From the NCBI GenBank assembly GCA_964617455.1, contig CAZTYF010000001.1, positions 62,001 to 126,000 of the forward strand: DNA of 64,000 nucleotides. Reading direction: 5' to 3'. Source of the DNA: Monoglobus sp964617455. Lineage in GTDB: Bacteria > Bacillota > Clostridia > Monoglobales > Monoglobaceae. A program made the translations under genes and the position numbers. The notes under the pieces were generated by a model, which saw only the letters and a program-made list of their open reading frames with translations, ran no database searches and was not told where the DNA came from. Shown here piece after piece: positions 14,941 to 23,515 of this stretch. Position 1 is the first letter of the stretch. Every line of letters begins with the position of its first letter.

Positions 14941-17769
14941 CTATTTTACAAGCTTTTCAAATTTCGCTCTCATGAACCTGGCCTTTGAACCGGGTATTAA
15001 GAAGTAGTAGGTTTTGCCTGCCCCAACATCGATTTGACACAGAACCTTTTTACCCGCCTCGTCAATTTCTTCCTGATACACATTTTCCGTTGCCGGATCC
15101 GAGGCACCTTCCGGAACCGCATAGAAGAAGGCATGGGTCGGTTCTTTAACGCTAACTCCATAGGCATACAAGGTGAGCCGTCCGTCCTCGGGTGCGGTAT
15201 ATTTCATGGCACATCCGGTGGCGACGCCGGTCGCTGCGTCCCACTTGCCGTTGTCTCCGCTGGTTATGGCAAAGTTATGGGAAAATCCGTCCGAATATTC
15301 TTTGGCATCGGGCATTGTTTTCTCAAGCTGTATAATTCCCACAAGACCGGGCATAAATTCCGTGCCTGCGGGCTTGCTTTCGTCACCCTCTGCGGCTGTC
15401 CATTCACCGGCAGTCTCGTATTTGGGTGCTTCCCCTTGCACATATTTTTCGAATTTCGCTCTCATGAACCTGGCCTTTGAACCGGGTATTAAGAAGTAGT
15501 AGGTTTTGCCTGCCCCAACATCGATTTGACACAGAACCTTTTTACCCGCCTCGTCAATTTCTTCCTGATACACATTTTCCGTTGCCGGATCCGAGGCACC
15601 TTCCGGAACCGCATAGAAGAAGGCATGGGTCGGTTCTTTAACGCTAACTCCATAGGCATACAAGGTGAGCCGTCCGTCCTCGGGTGCGGTATATTTCATG
15701 GCACATCCGGTGGCGACGCCGGTCGCTGCGTCCCACTTGCCGTTGTCTCCGCTGGTTATGGCAAAGTTATGGGAAAATCCGTCCGAATATTCTTTGGCAT
15801 CGGGCATTGTTTTCTCAAGCTGTATAATTCCCACAAGACCGGGCATAAATTCCGTGCCTGCGGGCTTGCTTTCGTCACCCTCTGCGGCTGTCCATTCGTT
15901 TACAAGCTCAAGAGTCGGCTGATACGAAGGCTCCGGAGTGGGAGTGGGCGCGTTGACGGAGGGGTCATAATCGCTCTCACTCGAATCATAGGCCGTGTCG
16001 TTTTTATAGCCCGAGGCCAAGGCATTGGCATATTCCTCAAGATGGGTATATCCGCTTGCCGCAAGGGCCGTTCCGTCGGAGCCGTTCTTTTTGTCAAGGC
16101 CGTTCTTGTCTTCCCACTCGTTGCTTATCCCGTCCCCGTCGGTGTCCTTGGCTTTGGTGCCGGTGAGGGTGGGATATCCGCCCACATCCGAGGGGGAGTT
16201 GATTATGCCATAGGTTGTGTCCGTTTTGGTTGTTCCGTTTTCGTCCGTATACTCTTTTGTAATTTTTATGCCGCCGCGGTTTTTAACATCGTTCACAACT
16301 CTCTCATCTGCCGAATCCCTCGCAATGCTTGCCCCGGCACTTTCCAGCACCGAATTATAGGCTTCTTCGGCGGTTTGGGTGGTTACGGGAAAGTCTTTTT
16401 CAAATTTGAAATGGGCGTCCCTTTCTCCCGCATTTTCCGCAGAGTCTATATTGTTCTTGGTCAAAATCTTCTTTTTGGTGTTCTTGTTGTCTTCATCAAC
16501 GCCCTTTGAGTTGTCCGCCGTCACCGCCGCATTGCCGTCAACATAGTTTCCGTCCACATAGATATCGGTGCTCCAGAGGGAGTTGATATCATTGCCCGTT
16601 GAGGTTGTTTGGAAAATCCTGCTTTTGACTTTGTCGCTCGTGGAGGGGCCGTATTTATAATAGCAGTTTATGATATTCACCGCGGCGGCGCCCTGTCCGC
16701 CGTAGGCCGAGTTGCCGCCCCAGTTGTATATAACATTGTTCCGCAAATCCGTAAGGGTTGTCTGCTTGCTCGGGTCATATTCCTCGTTCTTTCCTTCCCA
16801 GGGACCCGCTCCGATTCTCGGATTTCTGCTGTCGTGATGAGCCAAGAGGTTGTGATGGTAGCTGGTGTTTGTGCCGCCCCAAATTCCCGCATATCCGTGG
16901 GCTTCTTTGGCATGAACCGAATGTTTGAGGCTCTCGGAGACAATGCACCATTGCATGGTGAAATTCGTCATCTCATAGAAAGAGGCGGTTTCATCCACGC
17001 TCCAGCTTATAGAGCAGTGGTCCACGATGATATTGTGCCTGCCTCGGCTGCCCAGTGTATCCTGTTCCATGGTTTTTTCATCGCCCATTCTGAATCTCAA
17101 ATAGCGGAGGATCACATTGTTTCCCGTTATATCGGTGTTGCAGTTTTTGACACAAATACCGTCCCCGGGGGCCGTCTGTCCCAAAATGGTCAGATTGTCC
17201 GACTTGATGGTCAATGTATCGCTAAGTTCAATATTGCCCGCCACATCGAACACGATGATTCTGTCGGGCTGTGACACCGCATCCCTGAGTGTGCCGTAGC
17301 TTCCGTCGTCGGTCAGTTTGTATACATGATAGACCTCCGGAGTTTTGGCAGCTCTTGCGCCGGTTGTCCACATTCCGCCACCTTCCGCACCCGGGAATGC
17401 AGGGAGATTGCCGCGGACAGCCGCAACCGGCTCTCCATAGGGCTTGATGGTGTTTTCGGACCAGAGATAACACATAACCTTATCCCCCGCACTACTCAAG
17501 GTTACGAAAACGGGCGTCTCTCCTCCCGTGGGCACGGTTTGGATTTGGGCATCCGCAATGGCATCGCCGCTGTATGCCGCCGCTATGAACATAACATTCT
17601 CTCCGCTGTTGTTGGCAACTTTGGCGGACACAAAATTTCCCTCAATTTTGGGCTGCTCCGCATAATACACCCCCGGCTCCTCCGCCCCGAAAACCGGGAT
17701 GCAGACCGCTGACAGTGCCACGCAAAGAGAAAGCAGCAACCCGATGGATTTCATTATTTTGGTTTTCAT
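14941..17769 (-). CDS. Secreted PL1-family pectate lyase with duplicated C-terminal domain
   Basis: 942 residues. A signal peptide (MKTKIMKSIGLLLSLCVALS..) is followed by about 90 residues of unclear fold, then a right-handed beta-helix from FPGAEGGGMWTTGAR (about 125-470). It contains VDHCSISWSVDE (calcium-site region) and HHDSRNPRIG near 312, the arginine-bearing catalytic segment of PL1 lyases. A calcium-type loop DTDGDGISNEWE is near residue 540, then a PTPTPEP linker, then two identical domains of about 149 residues (625-772 and 788-936) ending the protein. PL1 enzymes cleave pectate by beta-elimination outside the cell. The repeated domain may bind carbohydrate or surface (inference). 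ATG 17769 has GAGGG 6 bases before it. Confidence 0.9.
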   Translation of the reverse strand: MKTKIMKSIGLLLSLCVALSAVCIPVFGAEEPGVYYAEQPKIEGNFVSAKVANNSGENVMFIAAAYSGDAIADAQIQTVPTGGETPVFVTLSSAGDKVMCYLWSENTIKPYGEPVAAVRGNLPAFPGAEGGGMWTTGARAAKTPEVYHVYKLTDDGSYGTLRDAVSQPDRIIVFDVAGNIELSDTLTIKSDNLTILGQTAPGDGICVKNCNTDITGNNVILRYLRFRMGDEKTMEQDTLGSRGRHNIIVDHCSISWSVDETASFYEMTNFTMQWCIVSESLKHSVHAKEAHGYAGIWGGTNTSYHHNLLAHHDSRNPRIGAGPWEGKNEEYDPSKQTTLTDLRNNVIYNWGGNSAYGGQGAAAVNIINCYYKYGPSTSDKVKSRIFQTTSTGNDINSLWSTDIYVDGNYVDGNAAVTADNSKGVDEDNKNTKKKILTKNNIDSAENAGERDAHFKFEKDFPVTTQTAEEAYNSVLESAGASIARDSADERVVNDVKNRGGIKITKEYTDENGTTKTDTTYGIINSPSDVGGYPTLTGTKAKDTDGDGISNEWEDKNGLDKKNGSDGTALAASGYTHLEEYANALASGYKNDTAYDSSESDYDPSVNAPTPTPEPSYQPTLELVNEWTAAEGDESKPAGTEFMPGLVGIIQLEKTMPDAKEYSDGFSHNFAITSGDNGKWDAATGVATGCAMKYTAPEDGRLTLYAYGVSVKEPTHAFFYAVPEGASDPATENVYQEEIDEAGKKVLCQIDVGAGKTYYFLIPGSKARFMRAKFEKYVQGEAPKYETAGEWTAAEGDESKPAGTEFMPGLVGIIQLEKTMPDAKEYSDGFSHNFAITSGDNGKWDAATGVATGCAMKYTAPEDGRLTLYAYGVSVKEPTHAFFYAVPEGASDPATENVYQEEIDEAGKKVLCQIDVGAGKTYYFLIPGSKARFMRAKFEKLVK
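14960..15405 (-). repeat. 446-bp direct repeat, copy nearest the stop of the pectate lyase gene
   Basis: By eye this is base-for-base identical to 15452-15897 at an offset of 492 bp. It encodes one copy of the C-terminal domain, from EWTAAEGDESKPAG to MRAKFEK. Confidence 0.9.
15452..15897 (-). repeat. 446-bp direct repeat, upstream copy in the pectate lyase gene
   Basis: Partner of 14960-15405. The 46 bp between the copies encode a different linker (YVQGEAPKYETAG), which sets the outer limits of the duplication. Confidence 0.9.
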
Positions 17770-17811
17770 AATCATCCCTCTTTTTCATATACTTTCGCGT
17801 AATTTTCCTAT

Positions 17812-17840
17812 ATTATACCGCAATTTTGCGTTTTCGTCAA
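17812..17840 (-). promoter_or_regulatory. SigA-type promoter for pectate lyase
   Basis: Minus-strand TTGACG, 17-base spacer, TATAAT, about 43 bases before the lyase ATG. Confidence 0.8.
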
Positions 17841-17957
17841 TATATAAAACGAATTTGGCCATAGCATTGTCAAAAAAGCAATCCTTTCAAAAATAGCCCC
17901 GCCCGCAAATCGCCGAACCGGCCGGAAAACTGTGAACATTTAAGAATATTTGGGAAG

Positions 17958-18050
17958 ATTTATGAAGATTTATAGATATTTTATAAACATTTATGAAGAT
18001 TTATAAGCATTTTATAAATATTTATGAAGATTTATGAAGGTTTTAAAGCA
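17958..18050. repeat. Three AT-rich 31-bp direct repeats
   Basis: Each unit begins with the identical 16-mer ATTTATGAAGATTTAT, at 17958, 17989 and 18020. The other 15 bases are similar in units 1 and 2 (..ATTTTATAAA.) and decay in unit 3. The array ends about 8 bases before the -35 of the regulator at 18108. The 31-bp period, about three helical turns, places the copies on one DNA face, as expected of an operator. Confidence 0.85.
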
Positions 18051-18057
18051 AAAACCC

Positions 18058-18085
18058 TTGACAATTTTTGGAAAATGTTTATAAT
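18058..18085 (+). promoter_or_regulatory. SigA-type promoter for the AlbA_2 regulator
   Basis: TTGACA, 16-base spacer, TATAAT, followed by AAGGGGGTGA and the GTG start. It sits directly beside the 31-bp repeats. Confidence 0.8.
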
Positions 18086-18107
18086 TTAAGCATAAGGGGG
18101 TGATGTC

Positions 18108-19553
18108 GTGACCGAAAACGAGTTGAGAGCTTTGGTCAAGGAGACGATATTGCAAAAATGCGAGGACAACTATTTGGAAATAAAAGCCGCCAAGGACGGG
18201 TGTCCCAAAATTTTCGACACGCTGTCTTCTTTTTCCAATCAAGCGGGAGGCGGCAGGATAATTTTCGGAATAGATGAGGATTTTGAGATATGCGGCGTAT
18301 ACAATGCGGATGATTTGCAGCGGAAAATTATGGAGCAAAGTCTTCAAATGGTTCCCGTTGTGCGGCCCCTCTGCACAACCGCCCGTTTTGATGACAAGAT
18401 GGTGGTATGCGCCGAAATTTGCGAAACGAACGCTTATGACAAGCCCTGTTTTTACGGCGGGGTGGGACGCATAAGAGGCTCCTACATTCGGGTGGGAGAC
18501 GGAGACCGACGAATGAACGAATATGAAGTTTACAGTTACGAGGCTTTCAAGAGACGCATTCGCGATGACCTCAGAACGGATTTCAACGGCGAGGAGGGAG
18601 ACCTTGAATCCGAAACCTTTGATAAATATGTGGAGGAAATGAAAAAGAAAAAGCCGAACGTAGCGGAGCTCCCCAGGGATAAATTTATGCGGACACAAAA
18701 TTTCGAAGTGTCCCAAAAGCCCACATTGGCGGCGATACTGCTGTTTTGCGATTATCCCCAGGCGTTTTTCCCGCAGCTTTCCATAAATGCCGTGGTTTTC
18801 CCGGGCACCGAAAAAAACATATCCGGGGATAGGGGAGAGCGCTTTATCGACAATGCCCGCATTGACGGAAATTTGCCCCAAATGTTGGAAGGAGCCCTTA
18901 ATTTCGTTCGCCGCAATATGAAAACAAGGACAATCATCGATCCGGTGACGGGCAAAAGAGCGGACAGGACGGAGTATCCCGTGGTGGCACTCAGGGAGCT
19001 TATTTTAAACGCCTTGATTCACAGGGATTACAGCATATATACCGAAAATTCCCCGATAGTTATGGAAATGTACAGAGACAAATTCGTGATTGAAAATCCC
19101 GGAGGCCTCTATGGCAGAACCACCCTTGACCAACTCGGCGAGGCTTCCGCTGACACCCGAAATCCCACCATCGCAGTCACTATGGAATTTATGGAGCAGA
19201 GCGAAAACCGATTCAGCGGAATACCCACAATCAGGAACGCTATGAAAGAGTATGACCTTCCCGAGCCTCTTTTCGAAAATGATCGAGGGGTCTTTCGGGC
19301 CACATTGTATAACAAAATCGAAAACAGCGATACAGGTGAACTTGAAGAGGAAAAACTGCTTCCCTATGAATCGGAGTTGCTTGAATTTTGCAAAATACCT
19401 CGAAGCCGAGGGGAAATCGAGGCCAGATTCGGCGGCAAAATCAGCATAATATACCTTATGAAAGTGACCGTTCACCCTCTTGTGAAGGCGGGGAAACTCA
19501 AAATGAGTCTGCCGGAAAGACCCAAAAGCAAAAACCAAAGATATCAAAGTTAA
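18108..19553 (+). CDS. AlbA_2/Schlafen-type ATP-binding transcriptional regulator (COG2865-like)
   Basis: 481 residues. The N-terminal 120 residues match the AlbA_2 (Schlafen-like) DNA-binding domain: NYLEIKAAKDG, SFSNQAGGGRIIFGIDE. The middle carries an HATPase_c_4-like segment (ALRELILNALIHRDY then FVIENPGGLYG). The C terminus, with LEFCKIPRSRGEIEARFG, looks like a winged helix. Members are called predicted transcriptional regulators, but few have known targets. GTG start with a strong ribosome site. The 31-bp repeats next to its promoter suggest autoregulation or joint control with the divergent pectate lyase gene (inference). Confidence 0.85.
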   Translation: MTENELRALVKETILQKCEDNYLEIKAAKDGCPKIFDTLSSFSNQAGGGRIIFGIDEDFEICGVYNADDLQRKIMEQSLQMVPVVRPLCTTARFDDKMVVCAEICETNAYDKPCFYGGVGRIRGSYIRVGDGDRRMNEYEVYSYEAFKRRIRDDLRTDFNGEEGDLESETFDKYVEEMKKKKPNVAELPRDKFMRTQNFEVSQKPTLAAILLFCDYPQAFFPQLSINAVVFPGTEKNISGDRGERFIDNARIDGNLPQMLEGALNFVRRNMKTRTIIDPVTGKRADRTEYPVVALRELILNALIHRDYSIYTENSPIVMEMYRDKFVIENPGGLYGRTTLDQLGEASADTRNPTIAVTMEFMEQSENRFSGIPTIRNAMKEYDLPEPLFENDRGVFRATLYNKIENSDTGELEEEKLLPYESELLEFCKIPRSRGEIEARFGGKISIIYLMKVTVHPLVKAGKLKMSLPERPKSKNQRYQS

Positions 19554-19556
19554 AAA

Positions 19557-19590
19557 AAGGGGCCGCTCGGTGCGGCCCCTTGGCTTTTTA
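19557..19590. terminator. Bidirectional terminator between regulator and nifJ
   Basis: A perfect 8-bp GC stem (GGGGCCGC / GCGGCCCC) with a 5-base loop, an A tract before and a T-rich stretch after it, so it has a U tract in both directions. It lies between the convergent stop codons. Confidence 0.85.
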
Positions 19591-22500
19591 TTCGGAATAA
19601 TCTTCCGCAGCTTTTCTGAGATAGGTCTTGTATCTGTCGGTCAAATCTTTCTCTGCCTTCTCGAAGAGGCCGGGAGCCTCGTCCGGGAATGCTCTGAGGA
19701 GCTGCAAATATCTGTTCTCGCCCTTCATGAATTCCTGGATGCTGCCCTGAGGCGGTTTGGAATCCAGAGTGAAGGGATTTGTGCCTTCCGGAGCTTGAGG
19801 ATTGTATCTCCACAGGTGCCAATAACCGGCGTCTACGGCCTTTTTCTCCTCGGCAATGGAATTGCCCATGCCGCCCCGAGCCTTGATGCCGTGATTGATA
19901 CAGGGAGCATAAGCGATAACCAGGGACGGGCCCGGATATGCCTCGGCCTCTTTGATGGCCGTCAATGCCTGCTGCATATTGGCGCCCAAAGCAATCTGAG
20001 CCACATATACATAGCCATAGGTGGTGGCAATCATGCCCAAATCCTTTTTCTTCACTCTCTTTCCGGAGGCGGCGAACTGTGCAACCGCAGCGGTGGGTGT
20101 GGCCTTTGAAGCCTGGCCGCCCGTGTTGGAGTAAACTTCCGTGTCCACAACGAAAAGGTTAATGTCCATATCGGCGGCAATAACGTGGTCAAGTCCGCCG
20201 TAGCCTATATCATAGGCCCAGCCGTCTCCGCCGAATACCCACTGGGAACGCTTAACCAGGAAGTCTGTCCTGTCGGCTATGTCCTTGATGGCGGGGTTGG
20301 TCAAATCGGCGTCTTTAATCAGAACTTCGATTTCCTTTGCGGCAGCCTTCGATGCTTCCGTATCGTCCTTGCCTGCAATCCAAGCCTTGAAGGCGTCAGC
20401 CAGTTTGGGATCCACGTCGTCCATAACGGAATTCATCTTGTTGACGAGACCCTGTCTTATCTTCTTGTTGGCAACAACCATACCCAAGCCGTATTCCGCA
20501 TTATCCTCAAACAGGGAGTTCGCCCAAGCGGGGCCTTTGCCGTTTTCGTCTTTGCAATAGGGCATTGAGGGAGCCGAGCCGCCCCAAATGGATGTACATC
20601 CCGTAGCGTTGGCCACGATCATCCTGTCGCCGAACAACTGGGTTATGAGCTTGATATAGGGAGTCTCGCCGCAGCCTGCGCAGGCGCCCGAGAACTCTAA
20701 GTAAGGCATTGCGAACTGGGAGTTCTTGATGCTCTTTGTCTTGTCAACCAAATTGGCCTTGTTGGGAACGGACATACCGTAATCCCAATTTGCCGCCTCG
20801 CCTTTGGCAAGAACGTCGTCGATGGGTTTCATGGAGAGAGCCTGTATCTTCTCCGGGCAAACATTTGCGCATACTCCGCAGCCCAAGCAGTCAAGAGGAG
20901 ATACCTGCATTCTGAATTTGAGGCCCTTGAGTTCCGGTCCGAGAGCGGGTTTGGTGGCAAATCCTTCCGGAGCCGCAGCCGCTTCTTCGTCGGTGAGCAG
21001 AACGGGACGGATTGCCGCATGGGGACATACCGCCGAGCACTGATTACACTGGATACACTTCGTAACATCCCATTCGGGAACCAAAACGGCAACGCCTCTC
21101 TTTTCATAGCGGGATGTGCCGGTCTCGAATGTGCCGTCTTCGCGGCCCGCGAATGTGCTGACCGGGAGCTTGTTGCCCCTCTGAGCATTGACGGGGTCAA
21201 CCACCTTGGTGATGAATTCGGGTCTGCCGGTGTCCGCAACCGGTTCGTCAACCGCATCTTTCCAAGACGCGGGAACATCAACCTTGTGCAGAGCGTCTAT
21301 GGCGCCGTCGACGGCATCGCAGTTCATCTTGACGATTTCCTCGCCCTTTCTGCCGTAGGTGTGCTTGATGGCGTCTTTGATATAGCCCACAGCCTGGTCA
21401 AAGGGGATAACGTTTGAGAGCTTGAAGAATGCGCTCTGGGTTACCATGTTGATTCTCGTGGGGCCCAAGCCTACCTTAACGGCCACATCAACGGCATTTA
21501 TCGTATAGAAGTTGATATTCTTTTCGGCAATGTATCTCTTCACATTGGCGGGAAGGTTCTTGTCCAGTTCCTCATCCGACCATACGCAGTTGAGCAGGAA
21601 TGTACCGCCCTCTCTGAGGCCTTCCAAAACGTCGTACTGATGTACATAAGCCGGCTTGTGGCAGGCAATGTAGTCCGCCTCATCCAAAAGATAAGTGGAT
21701 TTGATGGGCTTTTTGCCGAATCTCAAGTGGGACATGGTCACGCCGCCGGACTTTTTGGAGTCATAATCAAAGTATGCCTGAGCATAGAGGTCGGTGTTGT
21801 CGCCGATGATCTTGATGGCGTCCTTGTTGGCGCCCACGGTTCCGTCGCTTCCGAAGCCCCAGAACTTGCAGCGCGTGGTGCCTTCCGGTGCGCAGTTGAC
21901 GGTCTCGCCCAAAGGCAGGGACAATCCGGTAACATCATCCACGATACCGATTGTGAAGTTTGATTTGGGCTCATCCGCATCCAAATTGTTGAATACGGCA
22001 ACCAGCTGGGTGGGTGTGGTGTCTTTTGAACCGAGTCCGTAACGGCCGCCCACGATTTTCGGAGCGTTGGGGCAATCCTTGTAAACATTGCAAATGTCAA
22101 GGAACAGAGGCTCGCCCAAGGAGCCGGGCTCTTTTGTTCTGTCCAAAACGGCAATCTTTTGAACCGTGTCGGGCATTGCGTCAAAGAAGTATTTGGCCGA
22201 GAACGGTCTGTAGAGGTGAACGTTCATAACGCCCACTTTTTCGCCCTTCGAAATCAAATAGTCAACGGTCTCTTCCGCCGCCTGGCAAACGCTGCCCATG
22301 GCGATGATAACCTTGGTGGCATCCGGGGCGCCGTAGTAATTGAAAGGCTTATACTCTCTGCCGGTAATCTTGGAGATTTCCTTCATGTAGTCATTAACGA
22401 TGTCGGGGATGGCGTCATAGTACTTATTGGCAGACTCTCTGCCCTGGAAGTAGATGTCGCCGTTTTGTGCGGTACCTCTGAGCACGGGATGCTCCGGGTT

Positions 22501-23121
22501 GAGTGCATTGTCCTTGAAAGCCTTGACCGCATCCCAATCAACCAGCTTTTTGAGGTCTTCATAGTCCATAACCTCAATCTTCTGAATTTCATGGGAGGTT
22601 CTGAAGCCGTCGAAGAAGTGCAGGAAGGGAACTCTGCCCTTGATGGCTGCCAAATGAGCAACGCCGCCCAAATCCATAACTTCCTGAACGCTGCCCGATG
22701 CCAACATGGCAAAACCGGTCTGACGGCAAGCCATAACATCCTGGTGGTCACCGAAGATGTTAAGCGCATGAGCCGCCAAGGCTCTGGCACTTACATGGAA
22801 AACGGTAGGCAAAAGTTCGCCGGCGATTTTGTACATATTCGGTATCATAAGGAGCAGGCCCTGGGACGCCGTGAAAGTGGTAGTCAAAGCGCCGGCCTGG
22901 AGCGAGCCGTGAACGGCGCCTGCAGCGCCACCCTCGGACTGCATTTCAACCAATTCTACCGTTTCGCCGAAGATGTTCTTTTGGCCTTGCGCGCTCCACT
23001 CGTCAACGTACTCGGCCATTGGCGAGGAAGGCGTGATAGGATAGATGGCAGCGACTTCCGTAAACGCATATGCAACGTGAGCGGCCGCACAGTTGCCATC
23101 CATGGTCTTAAATTTAGCCAT
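19588..23121 (-). CDS. nifJ: Pyruvate:ferredoxin (flavodoxin) oxidoreductase, single-chain
   Basis: 1,177 residues, the usual length of the fused homodimeric enzyme. The N-terminal pyruvate-binding part starts AAIYPITPSSPMAEYVDEW. Two 4Fe-4S clusters are bound by CIQCNQCSAVCP (about 687-698) and CLGCGVCANVCP (about 742-753). The C-terminal TPP domain has CAGCGETPYIKL, NATGCTSIWG and GGDGWAYDIGYGG near 960, and extra cysteines near the end complete the third cluster. It converts pyruvate and CoA to acetyl-CoA, CO2 and reduced ferredoxin, the central step of anaerobic clostridial metabolism. AAAGGAGG precedes the ATG. It is monocistronic, with a terminator behind it. Confidence 0.97.
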   Translation of the reverse strand: MAKFKTMDGNCAAAHVAYAFTEVAAIYPITPSSPMAEYVDEWSAQGQKNIFGETVELVEMQSEGGAAGAVHGSLQAGALTTTFTASQGLLLMIPNMYKIAGELLPTVFHVSARALAAHALNIFGDHQDVMACRQTGFAMLASGSVQEVMDLGGVAHLAAIKGRVPFLHFFDGFRTSHEIQKIEVMDYEDLKKLVDWDAVKAFKDNALNPEHPVLRGTAQNGDIYFQGRESANKYYDAIPDIVNDYMKEISKITGREYKPFNYYGAPDATKVIIAMGSVCQAAEETVDYLISKGEKVGVMNVHLYRPFSAKYFFDAMPDTVQKIAVLDRTKEPGSLGEPLFLDICNVYKDCPNAPKIVGGRYGLGSKDTTPTQLVAVFNNLDADEPKSNFTIGIVDDVTGLSLPLGETVNCAPEGTTRCKFWGFGSDGTVGANKDAIKIIGDNTDLYAQAYFDYDSKKSGGVTMSHLRFGKKPIKSTYLLDEADYIACHKPAYVHQYDVLEGLREGGTFLLNCVWSDEELDKNLPANVKRYIAEKNINFYTINAVDVAVKVGLGPTRINMVTQSAFFKLSNVIPFDQAVGYIKDAIKHTYGRKGEEIVKMNCDAVDGAIDALHKVDVPASWKDAVDEPVADTGRPEFITKVVDPVNAQRGNKLPVSTFAGREDGTFETGTSRYEKRGVAVLVPEWDVTKCIQCNQCSAVCPHAAIRPVLLTDEEAAAAPEGFATKPALGPELKGLKFRMQVSPLDCLGCGVCANVCPEKIQALSMKPIDDVLAKGEAANWDYGMSVPNKANLVDKTKSIKNSQFAMPYLEFSGACAGCGETPYIKLITQLFGDRMIVANATGCTSIWGGSAPSMPYCKDENGKGPAWANSLFEDNAEYGLGMVVANKKIRQGLVNKMNSVMDDVDPKLADAFKAWIAGKDDTEASKAAAKEIEVLIKDADLTNPAIKDIADRTDFLVKRSQWVFGGDGWAYDIGYGGLDHVIAADMDINLFVVDTEVYSNTGGQASKATPTAAVAQFAASGKRVKKKDLGMIATTYGYVYVAQIALGANMQQALTAIKEAEAYPGPSLVIAYAPCINHGIKARGGMGNSIAEEKKAVDAGYWHLWRYNPQAPEGTNPFTLDSKPPQGSIQEFMKGENRYLQLLRAFPDEAPGLFEKAEKDLTDRYKTYLRKAAEDYSE

Positions 23122-23169
23122 TGTGTTTTTGTCCTCCTTTAAGGTTTTAATTTTTTGGGGTTTATTGTT

Positions 23170-23199
23170 AATATCTTTTTTTCAAACTCATTTTGTCAA
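23170..23199 (-). promoter_or_regulatory. Probable nifJ promoter
   Basis: Minus-strand TTGACA, 18-base spacer, GATATT (4 of 6 match to the -10), about 49 bases before the nifJ ATG. Confidence 0.45.
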
Positions 23200-23515
23200 T
23201 CAATATGAGTATATCATAAGTTTCTGGGAATTTCAAATGTTTTTATAAAAAAATTACAAAATTTTTCAATTTTTTTCACTGTTTTTGAGTTATTTTAATA
23301 TCCGGGAAAATTTCTCAAAAACCCGGGAATTTTTTCGGCTTTTTTGATATTAAAGTCTTTACTAATTCCCAAAATTATGCTAACATATAGTGCGTAATAG
23401 TGCGTAAACCGCCTCGGTCCGTTGATTGGGTCAAAAATACGAAAGGATTTCCGGCGGTTTGCCTTTAGAAATATCATTTTAAAAAACCGTAGGGGCAAAA
23501 GGGGAGAAATTCCGT
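23200..23515. other. AT-rich intergenic stretch without a gene
   Basis: No convincing ORF or RNA. It contains CCGGG/CCCGG around a 15-base loop near 23300, a duplicated AGTGCGTAA near 23390-23410, and a weak plus-strand promoter candidate (TTTACT, 17 bases, TAACAT) about 130 bases before the next gene. Confidence 0.4.
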
